Assembly (NCBI RefSeq): GCF_003989665.1
Contig: NZ_RZIJ01000027.1
Location: 22,251-86,250 of the forward strand
Source: Azospirillum doebereinerae
Lineage (GTDB): Bacteria > Pseudomonadota > Alphaproteobacteria > Azospirillales > Azospirillaceae
DNA: 64,000 bases
Reading direction: 5' to 3'
The notes under the pieces were generated by a model that saw nothing but the letters and a program-made list of their open reading frames with translations, did not search any database and was not told the origin of the DNA. The translations under genes and the position numbers were made by a program. Shown here piece by piece: positions 24,620 through 33,048 of the stretch; position 1 is the stretch's first letter; the number at the start of each line of letters is the position of its first letter.

Positions 24620-25357
24620 TCAGGCCGTCCTGGCGGCGTCGCGGATCAGGCGGCCCAGCAGGAACTGGTCGCTGTCGCCGTGGGCCAGCCGCGTCTGGTC
24701 GGTCTGGGCGTCGATGGCGCGCTTGGTCATGCGCAGGGCCAGCGGCGGGACCGCCGCCGCCTCGCGCGCCAGCCGCAGGCTTTCATCGACCACGGCGCCG
24801 TCCCCGGCGACGAGGTCGGCCAGCCCCCAGTCCAGCGCCAGCGCCGAATCGACCCGCAGGTCGGTGAACAGCAGGCGCTTGGCCCGCGCCGGGCCGATCA
24901 GCGACACCAGACGCGGCAGCCCGCCCCAGGCGAGGTTGAAGCCCAGCCGGGCCTCCGGCAGGCGCAGATGCGCGGCCTTTCCGAAGACCCGCAGATCCAG
25001 GGCCATCGCCAGCACGCCGCCGCCGCCGATGGCCGGCCCTTCGATGGCGGCGATGGTGAGTTGGGGCAGGGCGGCCCAGGCGTCGCACAGGGCGCGGCCG
25101 CGTTCGACGGCGGCGTGCCGCTCCAGCGCATCCCCGCCGGTCGGCCAGAGAAGCGGGTCGGACAGGTCGAGGCCGCCGGAAAACACCGTCGCGGTGCCGG
25201 TCAGCACCACCGCCCGCGCGGCGGTGTCGGCGCGCAGACGGTGGGCGGTCTCCGTCAGCGCCTCCATCGCCGCCGCGTTCAGGGCGTTGGCGCGCCCGCC
25301 CCGGTCGTAGCGGACCAGCGCCACCCCGTCCGTCTGCTCGATCGAAACAAGGCTCAT
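24620..25357 (-). CDS. Enoyl-CoA hydratase/isomerase family protein
   Basis: The protein is 245 residues of the crotonase fold. The CoA and oxyanion elements are FSGGLDLSDP and AIEGPAIGGGGVLAMALDLRVFGKAAHLRLPEARLGFNLAWGG. The second catalytic Glu of classical hydratases falls at the conserved PEARLGF position. It hydrates or isomerises an unsaturated acyl-CoA. It is divergent from the acyl-CoA ligase, with the 18-base operator at 25416 between them, and probably forms a unit with the substrate-binding protein downstream. Confidence 0.88.
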   Translation of the reverse strand: MSLVSIEQTDGVALVRYDRGGRANALNAAAMEALTETAHRLRADTAARAVVLTGTATVFSGGLDLSDPLLWPTGGDALERHAAVERGRALCDAWAALPQLTIAAIEGPAIGGGGVLAMALDLRVFGKAAHLRLPEARLGFNLAWGGLPRLVSLIGPARAKRLLFTDLRVDSALALDWGLADLVAGDGAVVDESLRLAREAAAVPPLALRMTKRAIDAQTDQTRLAHGDSDQFLLGRLIRDAARTA

Positions 25358-25415
25358 CCCGTTCGCTCCTTTCCCTGCCGACCCGGCGACCGTTCGCGCC
25401 GGTTCCGTTTGCCTA

Positions 25416-25433
25416 ACATTCTACTGAGTATGT
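25416..25433. promoter_or_regulatory. TetR operator, copy 1
   Basis: The sequence ACATTCTACTGAGTATGT is an imperfect 18-base palindrome in the 185-base region between the divergent enoyl-CoA hydratase and ligase genes. It matches the site at 28021 in 15 of 18 positions. It probably binds the TetR protein encoded at 27237-27878. Confidence 0.68.
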
Positions 25434-25542
25434 TGCAATGGTTTGGTTGGTGGTGCAAACATACGAAGGACGGCCCCCGCCGGGTGCGGGCGGCTCAATG
25501 GCAGGACGCCAAGGGTTGGACGAAGAGAGAGGGGTTTTGGCG

Positions 25543-27162
25543 ATGCACGGCGATGATTGGGTGAGGATCCCCACGGCGGACGAATGCGTGCTGCGCAATC
25601 TTCTGGAAGGGCAGGCGGGGCGGCAGCCCGACGCGGTGTTCGTCACCTTCTGGCGGGGCGAGACCTGGAGCTACCGGGAAACGCTGGAGCGCGTCCGCCG
25701 CCGCGCCGCCGCCCTGCGGGCGCAGGGTGTCCGCCAGGGCGACCACGTCCTGTGCTGGATGGGGAACGGGCCGGATCTGCTGACCGCGTGGTTCGCCATC
25801 AACTATCTTGGCGCGGTCTATGTGCCGCTCAACACGGCCAGCCGGGGCCGCCCGTTGGCGCACACGCTGGACAACGCCGGGGCTTCGATCCTCATCGCCC
25901 ACGCCGCCCTGGTCGGCCGTCTGGCGGAGATCGACCGGGGACCGCTGGCGAAAATCCTGACCGTCGGCACGGCGGACTCGGAGTTGCCCGAACTGCCTGG
26001 AGTCGCGATCGCGCCCCTGACCGACGCGCCGGCCGAGTCGGACCTGAGCCTGGAGCTTGAGCGGCCGATCCAGCCCTGGGACCCCCACGCGATCATGTAT
26101 TCGTCGGGCACCACGGGGGCGGCCAAGGGCGTCGTGACCTCCTACGTGCAGATTTACACGATGGGGCCGGACGCCTTCACGAGCATCTCGGCGGACGACC
26201 GCTGCATGATCGCCGGGCCGATTTTCCATTGCGGCAGCACGCTTTACGTCTATTGCATGCTGGGCAAGGGCGGCTCCATGGCGATGGTTCCGGAGTTCCG
26301 CACGGCGGATTTCTGGGACTCGATCCGCGACACCGGCAGCACGGTGGTCCTGCTGCTGGGCATCATGGCGAACTTCCTGCTGAAGGCGCCGCCGACCGCG
26401 CGGGACCGCGACCATACCCTCAAGAAGGTTTTCATCGTTCCCTTCGGCGAGGATGCCCCCCGGTTCGGCGCCCGCTTCGGCGTCGCCCTTTACACCGTCT
26501 ACAACATGACCGAGATCGCCAGCCCGCTGACGGCCGGCCCGGACGACATGGTGCCCGGCCTGTGCGGCCGTCCGCGCCCCTGCTTCGAACTGCGCGTGGT
26601 GGATTCCAACGACGCGGAGCTGCCGCCGGGCAGCGTTGGTGAGTTGATCATTCGTTCCCACCGGCCCTGGGCGCTCGGTTCGGGCTATTACCGCAACCCG
26701 GAGGCCACGCTGGCGGCCACGCGCAACGGCTGGTTCCACACCGGCGACGCCTTCCGCATGGAGGCGGACGGGCGCTTCTTCTTCGTCGACCGCCTGAAGG
26801 ACGTGATCCGCCGCCGGGGCGAGAACATCTCGTCCTTCGAGTTGGAGGCGGAGATCTGCGCCCACCCGGCCGTGCGCGAGGCGGTGACCGTCGCCGTTCC
26901 CAGCGAGGTCGGCGAGGACGAGGTGCTGGCCGTCGTCGCTCCGGTTCCCGGTCTGGTCATCGATCCGGCGGAACTGGTCGGCTTCCTGGCCGCGCGCGTG
27001 GCGCATTACATGGTGCCGCGCTACGTCCGCGTGGTGGAGGAATTGCCCAAGACGGCCAGCGGCAAGCTCCAGAAGCACACGCTGCGGGCGGATGGGCTGA
27101 CCGAGGATTGCTGGGACCGCGAGGCGGCGGGCATCCGGCTCAAGCGCGAAAGGCTTGGGTAA
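25543..27162 (+). CDS. AMP-binding acyl-CoA ligase
   Basis: The protein is 539 residues of the ANL family. The P-loop-like A3 motif is IMYSSGTTGAAKGVV, the A5 region YNMTEIASPLT, the A7-A8 region GWFHTGDAFRMEADGRFFFVDRLKDVIRRRGENISSFELE, and the catalytic Lys lies in PKTASGKLQKH. It activates a carboxylic acid to its CoA ester via acyl-AMP; the chain type cannot be read from the sequence. The ATG at 25543 follows an AGAGAGAGGGG stretch. An in-frame ATG at 25438 would add an unrelated leader and is rejected. It is controlled from the divergent region with the TetR site. Confidence 0.9.
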   Translation: MHGDDWVRIPTADECVLRNLLEGQAGRQPDAVFVTFWRGETWSYRETLERVRRRAAALRAQGVRQGDHVLCWMGNGPDLLTAWFAINYLGAVYVPLNTASRGRPLAHTLDNAGASILIAHAALVGRLAEIDRGPLAKILTVGTADSELPELPGVAIAPLTDAPAESDLSLELERPIQPWDPHAIMYSSGTTGAAKGVVTSYVQIYTMGPDAFTSISADDRCMIAGPIFHCGSTLYVYCMLGKGGSMAMVPEFRTADFWDSIRDTGSTVVLLLGIMANFLLKAPPTARDRDHTLKKVFIVPFGEDAPRFGARFGVALYTVYNMTEIASPLTAGPDDMVPGLCGRPRPCFELRVVDSNDAELPPGSVGELIIRSHRPWALGSGYYRNPEATLAATRNGWFHTGDAFRMEADGRFFFVDRLKDVIRRRGENISSFELEAEICAHPAVREAVTVAVPSEVGEDEVLAVVAPVPGLVIDPAELVGFLAARVAHYMVPRYVRVVEELPKTASGKLQKHTLRADGLTEDCWDREAAGIRLKRERLG

Positions 27163-27189
27163 GAGGCGGTTGAGTTTACGATCCCGGTT

Positions 27190-27224
27190 GAAAGCCCTCC
27201 TCCCACAAGGGAAGAAGGGCTTTC
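27190..27224. terminator. Bidirectional terminator hairpin
   Basis: Long arms GAAAGCCCTCCTCCC and GGGAAGAAGGGCTTTC pair around an ACAA loop with one bulge. It lies between the convergent ligase and TetR genes, with no long T run on either side. Confidence 0.7.
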
Positions 27225-27236
27225 AGAACTCCCCAG

Positions 27237-27878
27237 TCACCCCGGCGCGTTCAGCCCCTGCATGATCGACTCCACGATCTTGTCGGCGAGGATCTCGCGG
27301 TCGTCGCGGGTCTCGGACGGGCGGGGGCGGTACCAGATCGACAGCCAGTTGATGGCGCCCAGCGCCACCTTGACCGCCACCGACACGTCGCTGGTGCGGA
27401 TCGTGCCGTCCTCGACCCCCTCGTAGGCGACCCGCTTGAACAGGCTCTCGAAGTCGTTCCGCACGGTCATCAACTCGGCCAGCGTGCGGCGCTGCTCGGG
27501 GGTGGTGGCGCTGAAACGGTGCATCTCCACACCCTGCACGACCACCGCCTCCAGGGCGAGATTCTCCATCATCGACAGGGCGTGCCGGCGGAACATGGCG
27601 CTGAGGCGTTGCGCCGCCGGTTCCGGCCCCTTCATCACCGGGGTGACCGCCTCGAAGTTGCGCCGCATCCCCTCGCGGTGGACGTCGAAGAACAGTTCCG
27701 TCTTCGAGCGGTAGTAATGATAGATGCGGCCCTTCGTGGAGCCCAGACGCCGCGCCACGTCGTCGATGCTCGCCGCGTGATAGCCCTGCTCCATGAAGCA
27801 TTCGGCGGCGGCGATCAGGATGTCGAGGTTGCCGTTCTTGTCGATGCGGGGTGACAGCGGGTTCTTTTCGCTACTCAT
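27237..27878 (-). CDS. TetR-family regulator of the acyl-CoA degradation locus
   Basis: The protein is 213 residues. The helix-turn-helix is at about 20-65 (ILIAAAECFMEQGYHAASIDDVARRLGSTKGRIYHYYRSKTELFFDVHREGM), followed by an all-helical ligand-binding domain with WYRPR near the C-terminus. It lies between the two halves of the catabolic locus and is divergent from the maoC operon. Matching 18-base palindromes lie in the maoC/tetR region (28021) and the hydratase/ligase region (25416). By family precedent it represses in the absence of an acyl-CoA ligand. Confidence 0.9.
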   Translation of the reverse strand: MSSEKNPLSPRIDKNGNLDILIAAAECFMEQGYHAASIDDVARRLGSTKGRIYHYYRSKTELFFDVHREGMRRNFEAVTPVMKGPEPAAQRLSAMFRRHALSMMENLALEAVVVQGVEMHRFSATTPEQRRTLAELMTVRNDFESLFKRVAYEGVEDGTIRTSDVSVAVKVALGAINWLSIWYRPRPSETRDDREILADKIVESIMQGLNAPG

Positions 27879-28020
27879 CGTCCAGTTCCAACTCGATTCG
27901 TTCGTCGGCGATCAACCCGTTTCGCCCGCATCGTCCCGCCACGGCACCGGCCGGTTCCGCGAAGCTAGGACCAATCCATCCGGCAGGCAACATTTCTGCC
28001 TGGACAGCGCGGGCAGGCTC

Positions 28021-28038
28021 ACATACTACTTGGTATGT
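28021..28038. promoter_or_regulatory. TetR operator, copy 2
   Basis: The sequence ACATACTACTTGGTATGT is a palindrome with 6-base perfect arms ACATAC/GTATGT. It lies in the 235-base divergent region between tetR and maoC and matches the site at 25416 in 15 of 18 positions. It probably controls both directions, giving autoregulation. Confidence 0.72.
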
Positions 28039-28113
28039 TATTTGTGCGCAACGCAAGCAAACTCGGTGGCGGCCGCACCCGGTGGCCGCACCCAATGAAC
28101 GGGAAGACGCCCC

Positions 28114-28596
28114 ATGACCGCACGCATTCCCGTCGGGGAGCTGGAACGGCGCGTCGGCGGCGAGATCGGCGTGTCGCGCTGGTTCGCCATCGACCAGGCG
28201 CGCATCGACTCCTTCGCCGACGTCATCGACGACCACCAGTTCATCCACGTCGACCCCGAGCGCGCCCGCCGGGACAGCCCCTTCGGCGGCACCATCGCCC
28301 ACGGCTTCCTGTCGCTGTCGCTGCTGACCGCGATGGGGGAGGGCGTCTTGCCCGAGATCGCCGGACAGGCGATGGTTATCAACTACGGTTTCGACCGCGT
28401 CCGCTTCCTCGCCCCGGTCAAGTCCGGCGCGCGGGTCCGCGCCCGCTTCGTCCTGAGCGGGGCGGACCGCCGGTCGGAGCGGGAACTGGTGGCGCGCTAC
28501 GCCGTGACGGTCGAGGTCGAGGGCGGCGGCAAGCCGGCGTTGGCCGCCGACTGGATCATCCTGACCCTACTGGAAGAACAGGTGGAAGCAGCATGA
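28114..28596 (+). CDS. MaoC-type hot-dog enoyl-CoA hydratase
   Basis: The protein is 160 residues with a single hot-dog domain. The hydratase 2 motif is visible: DDHQFIHVDPERARRDSPFGGTIAHGFLSLSLLT, with the Asp and His that form the catalytic pair. It hydrates trans-2-enoyl-CoA to the (R)-3-hydroxyacyl-CoA. It is the first gene of the rightward operon and overlaps the following SDR gene by four bases (ATGA). The pairing with an SDR resembles the peroxisomal-type multifunctional enzyme split into separate chains. Confidence 0.9.
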   Translation: MTARIPVGELERRVGGEIGVSRWFAIDQARIDSFADVIDDHQFIHVDPERARRDSPFGGTIAHGFLSLSLLTAMGEGVLPEIAGQAMVINYGFDRVRFLAPVKSGARVRARFVLSGADRRSERELVARYAVTVEVEGGGKPALAADWIILTLLEEQVEAA

Positions 28597-29513
28597 GCAC
28601 TCAACCCGACGGCATCCGATTCGACGGGCGCGTCGCCATCGTCACCGGGGCGGGGAACGGCCTGGGACGCGGCTACGCGCTGGAACTGGCGGCGCGCGGC
28701 GCCAAGGTGGTGGTCAACGACCTGGGCGGCGGGCGCGACGGCCGGGGCGCCTCGGGCGCGGCCGAGACGGTGGTGGAGGAAATCCGCAGCCGGGGCGGCG
28801 AGGCCGTCGCCGACGGGGCGAACGTCACCGACGCCGCGCAGGTCGCGGCGATGGTCGGGCGCGTCCACGGGCTGTGGGGCCGCATCGACATCCTGATCAA
28901 CAACGCCGGCATCCTGCGCGACAAGAGCTTCGCCAAGATGGAACTGGAGGATTTCCGGTCGGTGGTGGACGTGCATCTGATGGGGGCGGCCAACGTCACC
29001 CACGCCGTCTGGCCGATCATGCGGGCGCAGAATTATGGCCGCATCCTGATGACGACCTCGACGTCGGGCGTCTACGGCAATTTCGGCCAGTCGAACTACG
29101 GCGCGGCGAAGGCCGGGCTGGTCGGGCTGATGAACGTCCTGCATCTGGAGGGCATCCGCAACGGCATCCACGTCAACGCCGTCGCCCCCACGGCGGCGAC
29201 CCGCATGACCTCGGACATCCTCGACGAGACGGCGCTGGCGCGGCTGAACCCGGACTTCGTCACCCCGGCGGCGCTGTTCCTGGTGTCGGAGCAGGCACCG
29301 AGCCGCACGGTGATCCTGGCCGGCGCCGGCACCTACGCCCGGCTCGCCATCGTCGAATCGGACGGCGTCTACCTGCCCGAGGGCGAGCGGACGCCGGAGG
29401 CCGTGGCCGCCCGCTTCGCCGACATCGCGACGCTCGACCGCCAGCACGAGGTCGACGCCGGCCTGACCCATGTCGACCGCATCCTGAAGCGCGCGGCGGA
29501 CGCCGCCGGCTGA
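28593..29513 (+). CDS. SDR 3-hydroxyacyl-CoA dehydrogenase-like protein
   Basis: The protein is 306 residues. The motifs are VTGAGNGLGRGYALELAARGAKVVVNDLGG with the NAD-type Asp, NNAGILRDKSFAKM, and YGAAKAGLVGLMN for YxxxK. The NDLGGGRDGRG insert and the long C-terminal tail resemble the (R)-3-hydroxyacyl-CoA dehydrogenase part of the multifunctional beta-oxidation enzyme (HSD17B4 type). It probably oxidises the product of the MaoC hydratase encoded directly upstream with overlapping codons. Confidence 0.88.
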   Translation: MSTQPDGIRFDGRVAIVTGAGNGLGRGYALELAARGAKVVVNDLGGGRDGRGASGAAETVVEEIRSRGGEAVADGANVTDAAQVAAMVGRVHGLWGRIDILINNAGILRDKSFAKMELEDFRSVVDVHLMGAANVTHAVWPIMRAQNYGRILMTTSTSGVYGNFGQSNYGAAKAGLVGLMNVLHLEGIRNGIHVNAVAPTAATRMTSDILDETALARLNPDFVTPAALFLVSEQAPSRTVILAGAGTYARLAIVESDGVYLPEGERTPEAVAARFADIATLDRQHEVDAGLTHVDRILKRAADAAG

Positions 29514-29539
29514 GCCGGTTCAAGAAGGGGAGAAAAACG

Positions 29540-30742
29540 GTGAGAGAAGCCGTCATCGTGTCGACCGCCCGCACCCCCATCGGCAAGGCCTACCGGGGGG
29601 CCTTCAACGACACCCAGGCGCAGGCGCTGGGCGGCCACGCCATCGCCCACGCCGTCGCCCGCGCCGGAATCCATCCCGCCGAGATCGACGACGTGGTGAT
29701 GGGGGCGGCGTTGCAGCAGGGCGCCACCCACATGAACATGGCCCGCCAATGCGCGCTGCGCGCCGGGCTGCCGACCTCGGTGGCGGCGCAGTCGGTGGAC
29801 CGGCAATGCGCGTCGGGGCTGATGGCCATCGCCATCGCCGCCAAGCAGATCGTCGTCGACGGCATGACCGTCGCGGTCGGCGGCGGGCTGGAATCGCTGT
29901 CGCTGGTGCAGACCGACCGCATGAACGTGGAGCGCTGGCGCGACCCCTGGCTGGTCGAGCACCGACCCGACGTCTACATGGCGATGATCGAGACGGCGGA
30001 GATCGTGGCGGCGCGCTACGGCGTGTCGCGCGAGGCGCAGGACGCCTACGCCGCCCGCTCCCAGGCGCGGACCGCGCAGGCGCAGGCGGCCGGGCGCTTC
30101 GACGACGAGATCGTGCCGGTGACGACGACCATGAAGCGTTACGACAAGGCGACCGGCGCGGCCACCGACCACGCGGTCACGCTGGAGCGCGACGAGAGCA
30201 ACCGGCCCGACACCACGCTGGCCGGGCTGTCGGCGCTGAAACCGGTGTTCCGCGACGGCCAGCGCATCCGCGAGGGGCGTTTCGTCACCGCCGGCAACGC
30301 CTCCCAGCTCTCGGACGGCGCCTCGGCCAGCGTCCTGATGGAGGCGGGGGAGGCCGAGCGGCGGGGCTTGCGTCCGCTGGGCGTCTACCGGGGAATCGCG
30401 GTCGCCGGCTGCGACCCGGACGAGATGGGCGTCGGCCCGGTCCACTCGGTGCCGAAGCTGCTGAAGCGGCACGGCCTGACCGTCGACGACATCGGGCTGT
30501 GGGAACTCAACGAGGCCTTCGCCGCGCAGGTGATCCATTGCCGCGACCGGCTCGGCATTCCCGACGAGCGGCTGAACGTCAACGGCGGCGCCATCGCGGT
30601 CGGCCATCCCTACGGCATGTCGGGCGCCCGGTTGGTCGGGCACGCCCTGATCGAGGGCCGGCGCCGGGGCGTGCGCCACGTCGTCGTCACCATGTGCGTC
30701 GGCGGCGGCATGGGCGCGGCCGGTCTGTTCGACATCGCCTGA
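29540..30742 (+). CDS. Thiolase (acetyl-CoA C-acyltransferase)
   Basis: The protein is 400 residues from a GTG start behind AAGGGGAG. The catalytic residues are C90 in VDRQCASGLMA, H356 in NGGAIAVGHPYGMSGAR and C386 in CVGGGMG. It cleaves 3-ketoacyl-CoA with CoA, the last step of the cycle begun by the two upstream enzymes. It is 26 bases downstream of the SDR gene, in the same operon. The direction (degradative, not biosynthetic) is inferred from the neighbours. Confidence 0.93.
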   Translation: MREAVIVSTARTPIGKAYRGAFNDTQAQALGGHAIAHAVARAGIHPAEIDDVVMGAALQQGATHMNMARQCALRAGLPTSVAAQSVDRQCASGLMAIAIAAKQIVVDGMTVAVGGGLESLSLVQTDRMNVERWRDPWLVEHRPDVYMAMIETAEIVAARYGVSREAQDAYAARSQARTAQAQAAGRFDDEIVPVTTTMKRYDKATGAATDHAVTLERDESNRPDTTLAGLSALKPVFRDGQRIREGRFVTAGNASQLSDGASASVLMEAGEAERRGLRPLGVYRGIAVAGCDPDEMGVGPVHSVPKLLKRHGLTVDDIGLWELNEAFAAQVIHCRDRLGIPDERLNVNGGAIAVGHPYGMSGARLVGHALIEGRRRGVRHVVVTMCVGGGMGAAGLFDIA

Positions 30743-30821
30743 ACAGCCCATGTCATCCCTGACCGAAGGGAAGCAGGGTAAGTTTCCGGAAACCACGAAT
30801 CAACAGGGAGGACATCCACGC

Positions 30822-31268
30822 ATGGACCGCAAGAACGACACCCGCGACGGCTACCCGCATTTCCAGAGGGTCCCGACCCGCTGGATGGACAACGACGCCT
30901 ACGGCCACGTCAACAACGTGGTCTATTACAGCTATTTCGACACGGTGGTGAACCAGTACCTGATCGAGACCGGCGCGCTCGACATCGCGGCCAGCCCGGT
31001 GATCGGGCTGGTGGTGGACACCGGGTGCAGCTACTACGCGCCGGTGACCTTCCCCGACCGGGTCGAGGCCGGGCTGCGGGTGGCGCGGCTGGGCACCAGC
31101 AGCGTCCGCTACGAGGTCGGGCTGTTCCGCAACGACGATCCCACCCCGGCGGCCTGCGGCCATTTCGTGCATGTCTACGTCGACCGCGAGACGCGCCGTC
31201 CGGCGCCGCTGCCGGCTCCCCTTCGCGCCGTGCTCGAACGGCTGGTCGCGCCCGCCCAAACCGCCTGA
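30822..31268 (+). CDS. Acyl-CoA thioesterase, 4HBT hot-dog family
   Basis: The protein is 148 residues. The motif TRWMDNDAYGHVNNVVYYSYFDTVVNQYL carries the catalytic Asp of 4-hydroxybenzoyl-CoA-type thioesterases. It probably releases CoA from intermediates or balances the CoA pool. The gene lies 80 bases after the thiolase gene with AGGGAGGA upstream, in the same operon. Confidence 0.88.
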   Translation: MDRKNDTRDGYPHFQRVPTRWMDNDAYGHVNNVVYYSYFDTVVNQYLIETGALDIAASPVIGLVVDTGCSYYAPVTFPDRVEAGLRVARLGTSSVRYEVGLFRNDDPTPAACGHFVHVYVDRETRRPAPLPAPLRAVLERLVAPAQTA

Positions 31269-31296
31269 TCCCCCTTTCTCGTCGAGGACCAGAGAC

Positions 31297-32451
31297 ATGA
31301 CGGACTTCGTTTTCGAGACCACCCCGAAGCTGGTGTGCGAGGCGGGGGCGGCGGCCCGGCTGGGCGAGATGGCGAAGGCGCTGGGCATCCGCCGCGCCCT
31401 GATCGTCACCGACGCCGGGCTGGTGGCCGCCGGGCTGCTGGAACCGGTCCAGGCCGGATTCGCGGCGGCGGGCTCCGCCTGCGTCCTGTTCTCCGACGTG
31501 CTGGCCGACCCGCCCGAGGCGTCGGTCGCGCTGGCGGTCCAGGCGGCGCGCGACGCCGGTGCCGACGGCGTGATCGGTTTCGGTGGCGGCAGTTCGCTGG
31601 ACACCGCGAAGCTGGTCGCCCTGCTGGCCGGCACGCCGCAGGATCTGCCGGACATCTACGGCATCGGCCTTGCCAAGGGGCCGCGCCTGCCGTTGATCCA
31701 GGTGCCGACCACCGCCGGCACCGGGTCGGAGGTGACGCCCATCGCCATCGTCACCACGCCGACCAGCGAGAAGAAGGGCGTCGTCTCCAGCCTGCTCTAC
31801 CCCGATCTGGCGGTGCTGGACGCCCGTCTGACGCTGGGGTTGCCGCCGCGCGTCACCGCGATGACCGGCATCGACGCGATGGTCCACGCCATCGAGGCCT
31901 ACACCACCCGCCACAAGAAGAACCCGCTGTCCGACAGCCTCGCGCTGCGGGCGCTGAGCCTGCTGGGCGCCAACATCCGCACCGTGATCGAGGACGGGCG
32001 GAACGTCGCCGCCCGCGCGGCGATGCTCCAGGGCTCGCTGCTGGCCGGCATCGCCTTCGCCAACGCGCCGGTCGGGGCGGTCCACGCCCTGGCCTATCCG
32101 CTGGGCGGCCATTTCCATGTGCCGCACGGCCTGAGCAACGCGCTGGTGCTGCTTCCGGTGCTGGAGTTCAACCGCCCGGCCGCCGAAACGCTCTACGCCG
32201 AACTCGCCCCGGCGATCCTGCCCGGCCGCTCCTTCGCCACCCCGGCCGAGGCGGCGGTGGGCTTCATCGGCGCCATGCGGGATCTGGTTGCCGCCATGCC
32301 GATGGAGCAGCGGCTGGAGGAGGTCGGGGTGCGGCGCGAGGATCTGCCCATGCTGGCCGCCGACGCCATGAAGGTGCAACGGCTGCTGATCAACAACCCG
32401 CGCGAGGTGTCCTACGACGACGCCCTGGCGATCTACGGGCAGGCGTACTGA
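31297..32451 (+). CDS. Iron-containing (group III) alcohol dehydrogenase
   Basis: The protein is 384 residues. The NAD-binding motif is GFGGGSSLDTAK with PTTAGTGSEVTP. The metal ligands lie in GIDAMVHAIEAY (Asp, His) and HALAYPLGGHFHVPHG (two His). It interconverts an alcohol and an aldehyde or ketone, dependent on NAD(P). As last gene of the TetR-linked operon it suggests that the substrate of the locus is, or gives, an alcohol or hydroxy acid. A linear terminator was not seen in the 176 bases that follow. Confidence 0.92.
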   Translation: MTDFVFETTPKLVCEAGAAARLGEMAKALGIRRALIVTDAGLVAAGLLEPVQAGFAAAGSACVLFSDVLADPPEASVALAVQAARDAGADGVIGFGGGSSLDTAKLVALLAGTPQDLPDIYGIGLAKGPRLPLIQVPTTAGTGSEVTPIAIVTTPTSEKKGVVSSLLYPDLAVLDARLTLGLPPRVTAMTGIDAMVHAIEAYTTRHKKNPLSDSLALRALSLLGANIRTVIEDGRNVAARAAMLQGSLLAGIAFANAPVGAVHALAYPLGGHFHVPHGLSNALVLLPVLEFNRPAAETLYAELAPAILPGRSFATPAEAAVGFIGAMRDLVAAMPMEQRLEEVGVRREDLPMLAADAMKVQRLLINNPREVSYDDALAIYGQAY

Positions 32452-32627
32452 GACCAAAGACTGCGGCGACGTTTCCTCCCCACCCGTCTTTTCCGTTGTC
32501 ACGTGGAGGGGTGGGCAAGGCGTCGATTGAAGGCCGTCGGCGTTATCGTGCGCGACGCCTGGAACGCAAAAGGGTAGGGTCCCCGCTCGTTCGGTCCGGT
32601 TGGACCCGATAGCAGAGACGAGAGGGG

Positions 32628-33008
32628 ATGTTCATGTACGACGTTGCCATGATGCTGCACCGGCTCACCGCCGTGCTGGCGATTCTCGGCACGCTGGTCT
32701 GGGCCTTCGGGGCGTTGCGCGGCGCCGCCCCCGGCCTGACGGCCCGCCGGAAGGGGCTGTACGTCGCGGCGATGGCCTCCACCGGGATCGCGGGGCTGAC
32801 CGGCCTCGCGGTGACCTTCGCGGGGCCGTGGGCGTCGATGCTGTTCCCCTATCTGGGCCTCGCCGCCGTCGCGGGGCATGGGGTGGCCGGGGGCATGGCC
32901 AAGCGGGCGGTGATCGCGGGGAGCCGCAAGACGGTGGCCGGCGCCGTCGCGATCCAGGTGGTCATGCTGCTGGTGGCTTCCTATCTGATGGCCGTCAAGC
33001 CGTTCTGA
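32628..33008 (+). CDS. Small integral membrane protein
   Basis: The protein is 126 residues with four predicted helices (about 8-28, 44-64, 68-84, 100-121). It starts MFMYDVAMMLHRLTAVLAILGTLVWAFGAL, with a His in the first helix, and has short basic loops (TARRKG, AKRAV). I do not recognise the family; it is reminiscent of small haem or respiratory membrane proteins. GAGAGGGG lies just ahead of the start. It is followed at 40 bases by the kelch gene. Confidence 0.65.
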   Translation: MFMYDVAMMLHRLTAVLAILGTLVWAFGALRGAAPGLTARRKGLYVAAMASTGIAGLTGLAVTFAGPWASMLFPYLGLAAVAGHGVAGGMAKRAVIAGSRKTVAGAVAIQVVMLLVASYLMAVKPF

Positions 33009-33048
33009 CCGCCACTCCATCCATCGGCCAGTCTCGGGAGGAAGCGTC

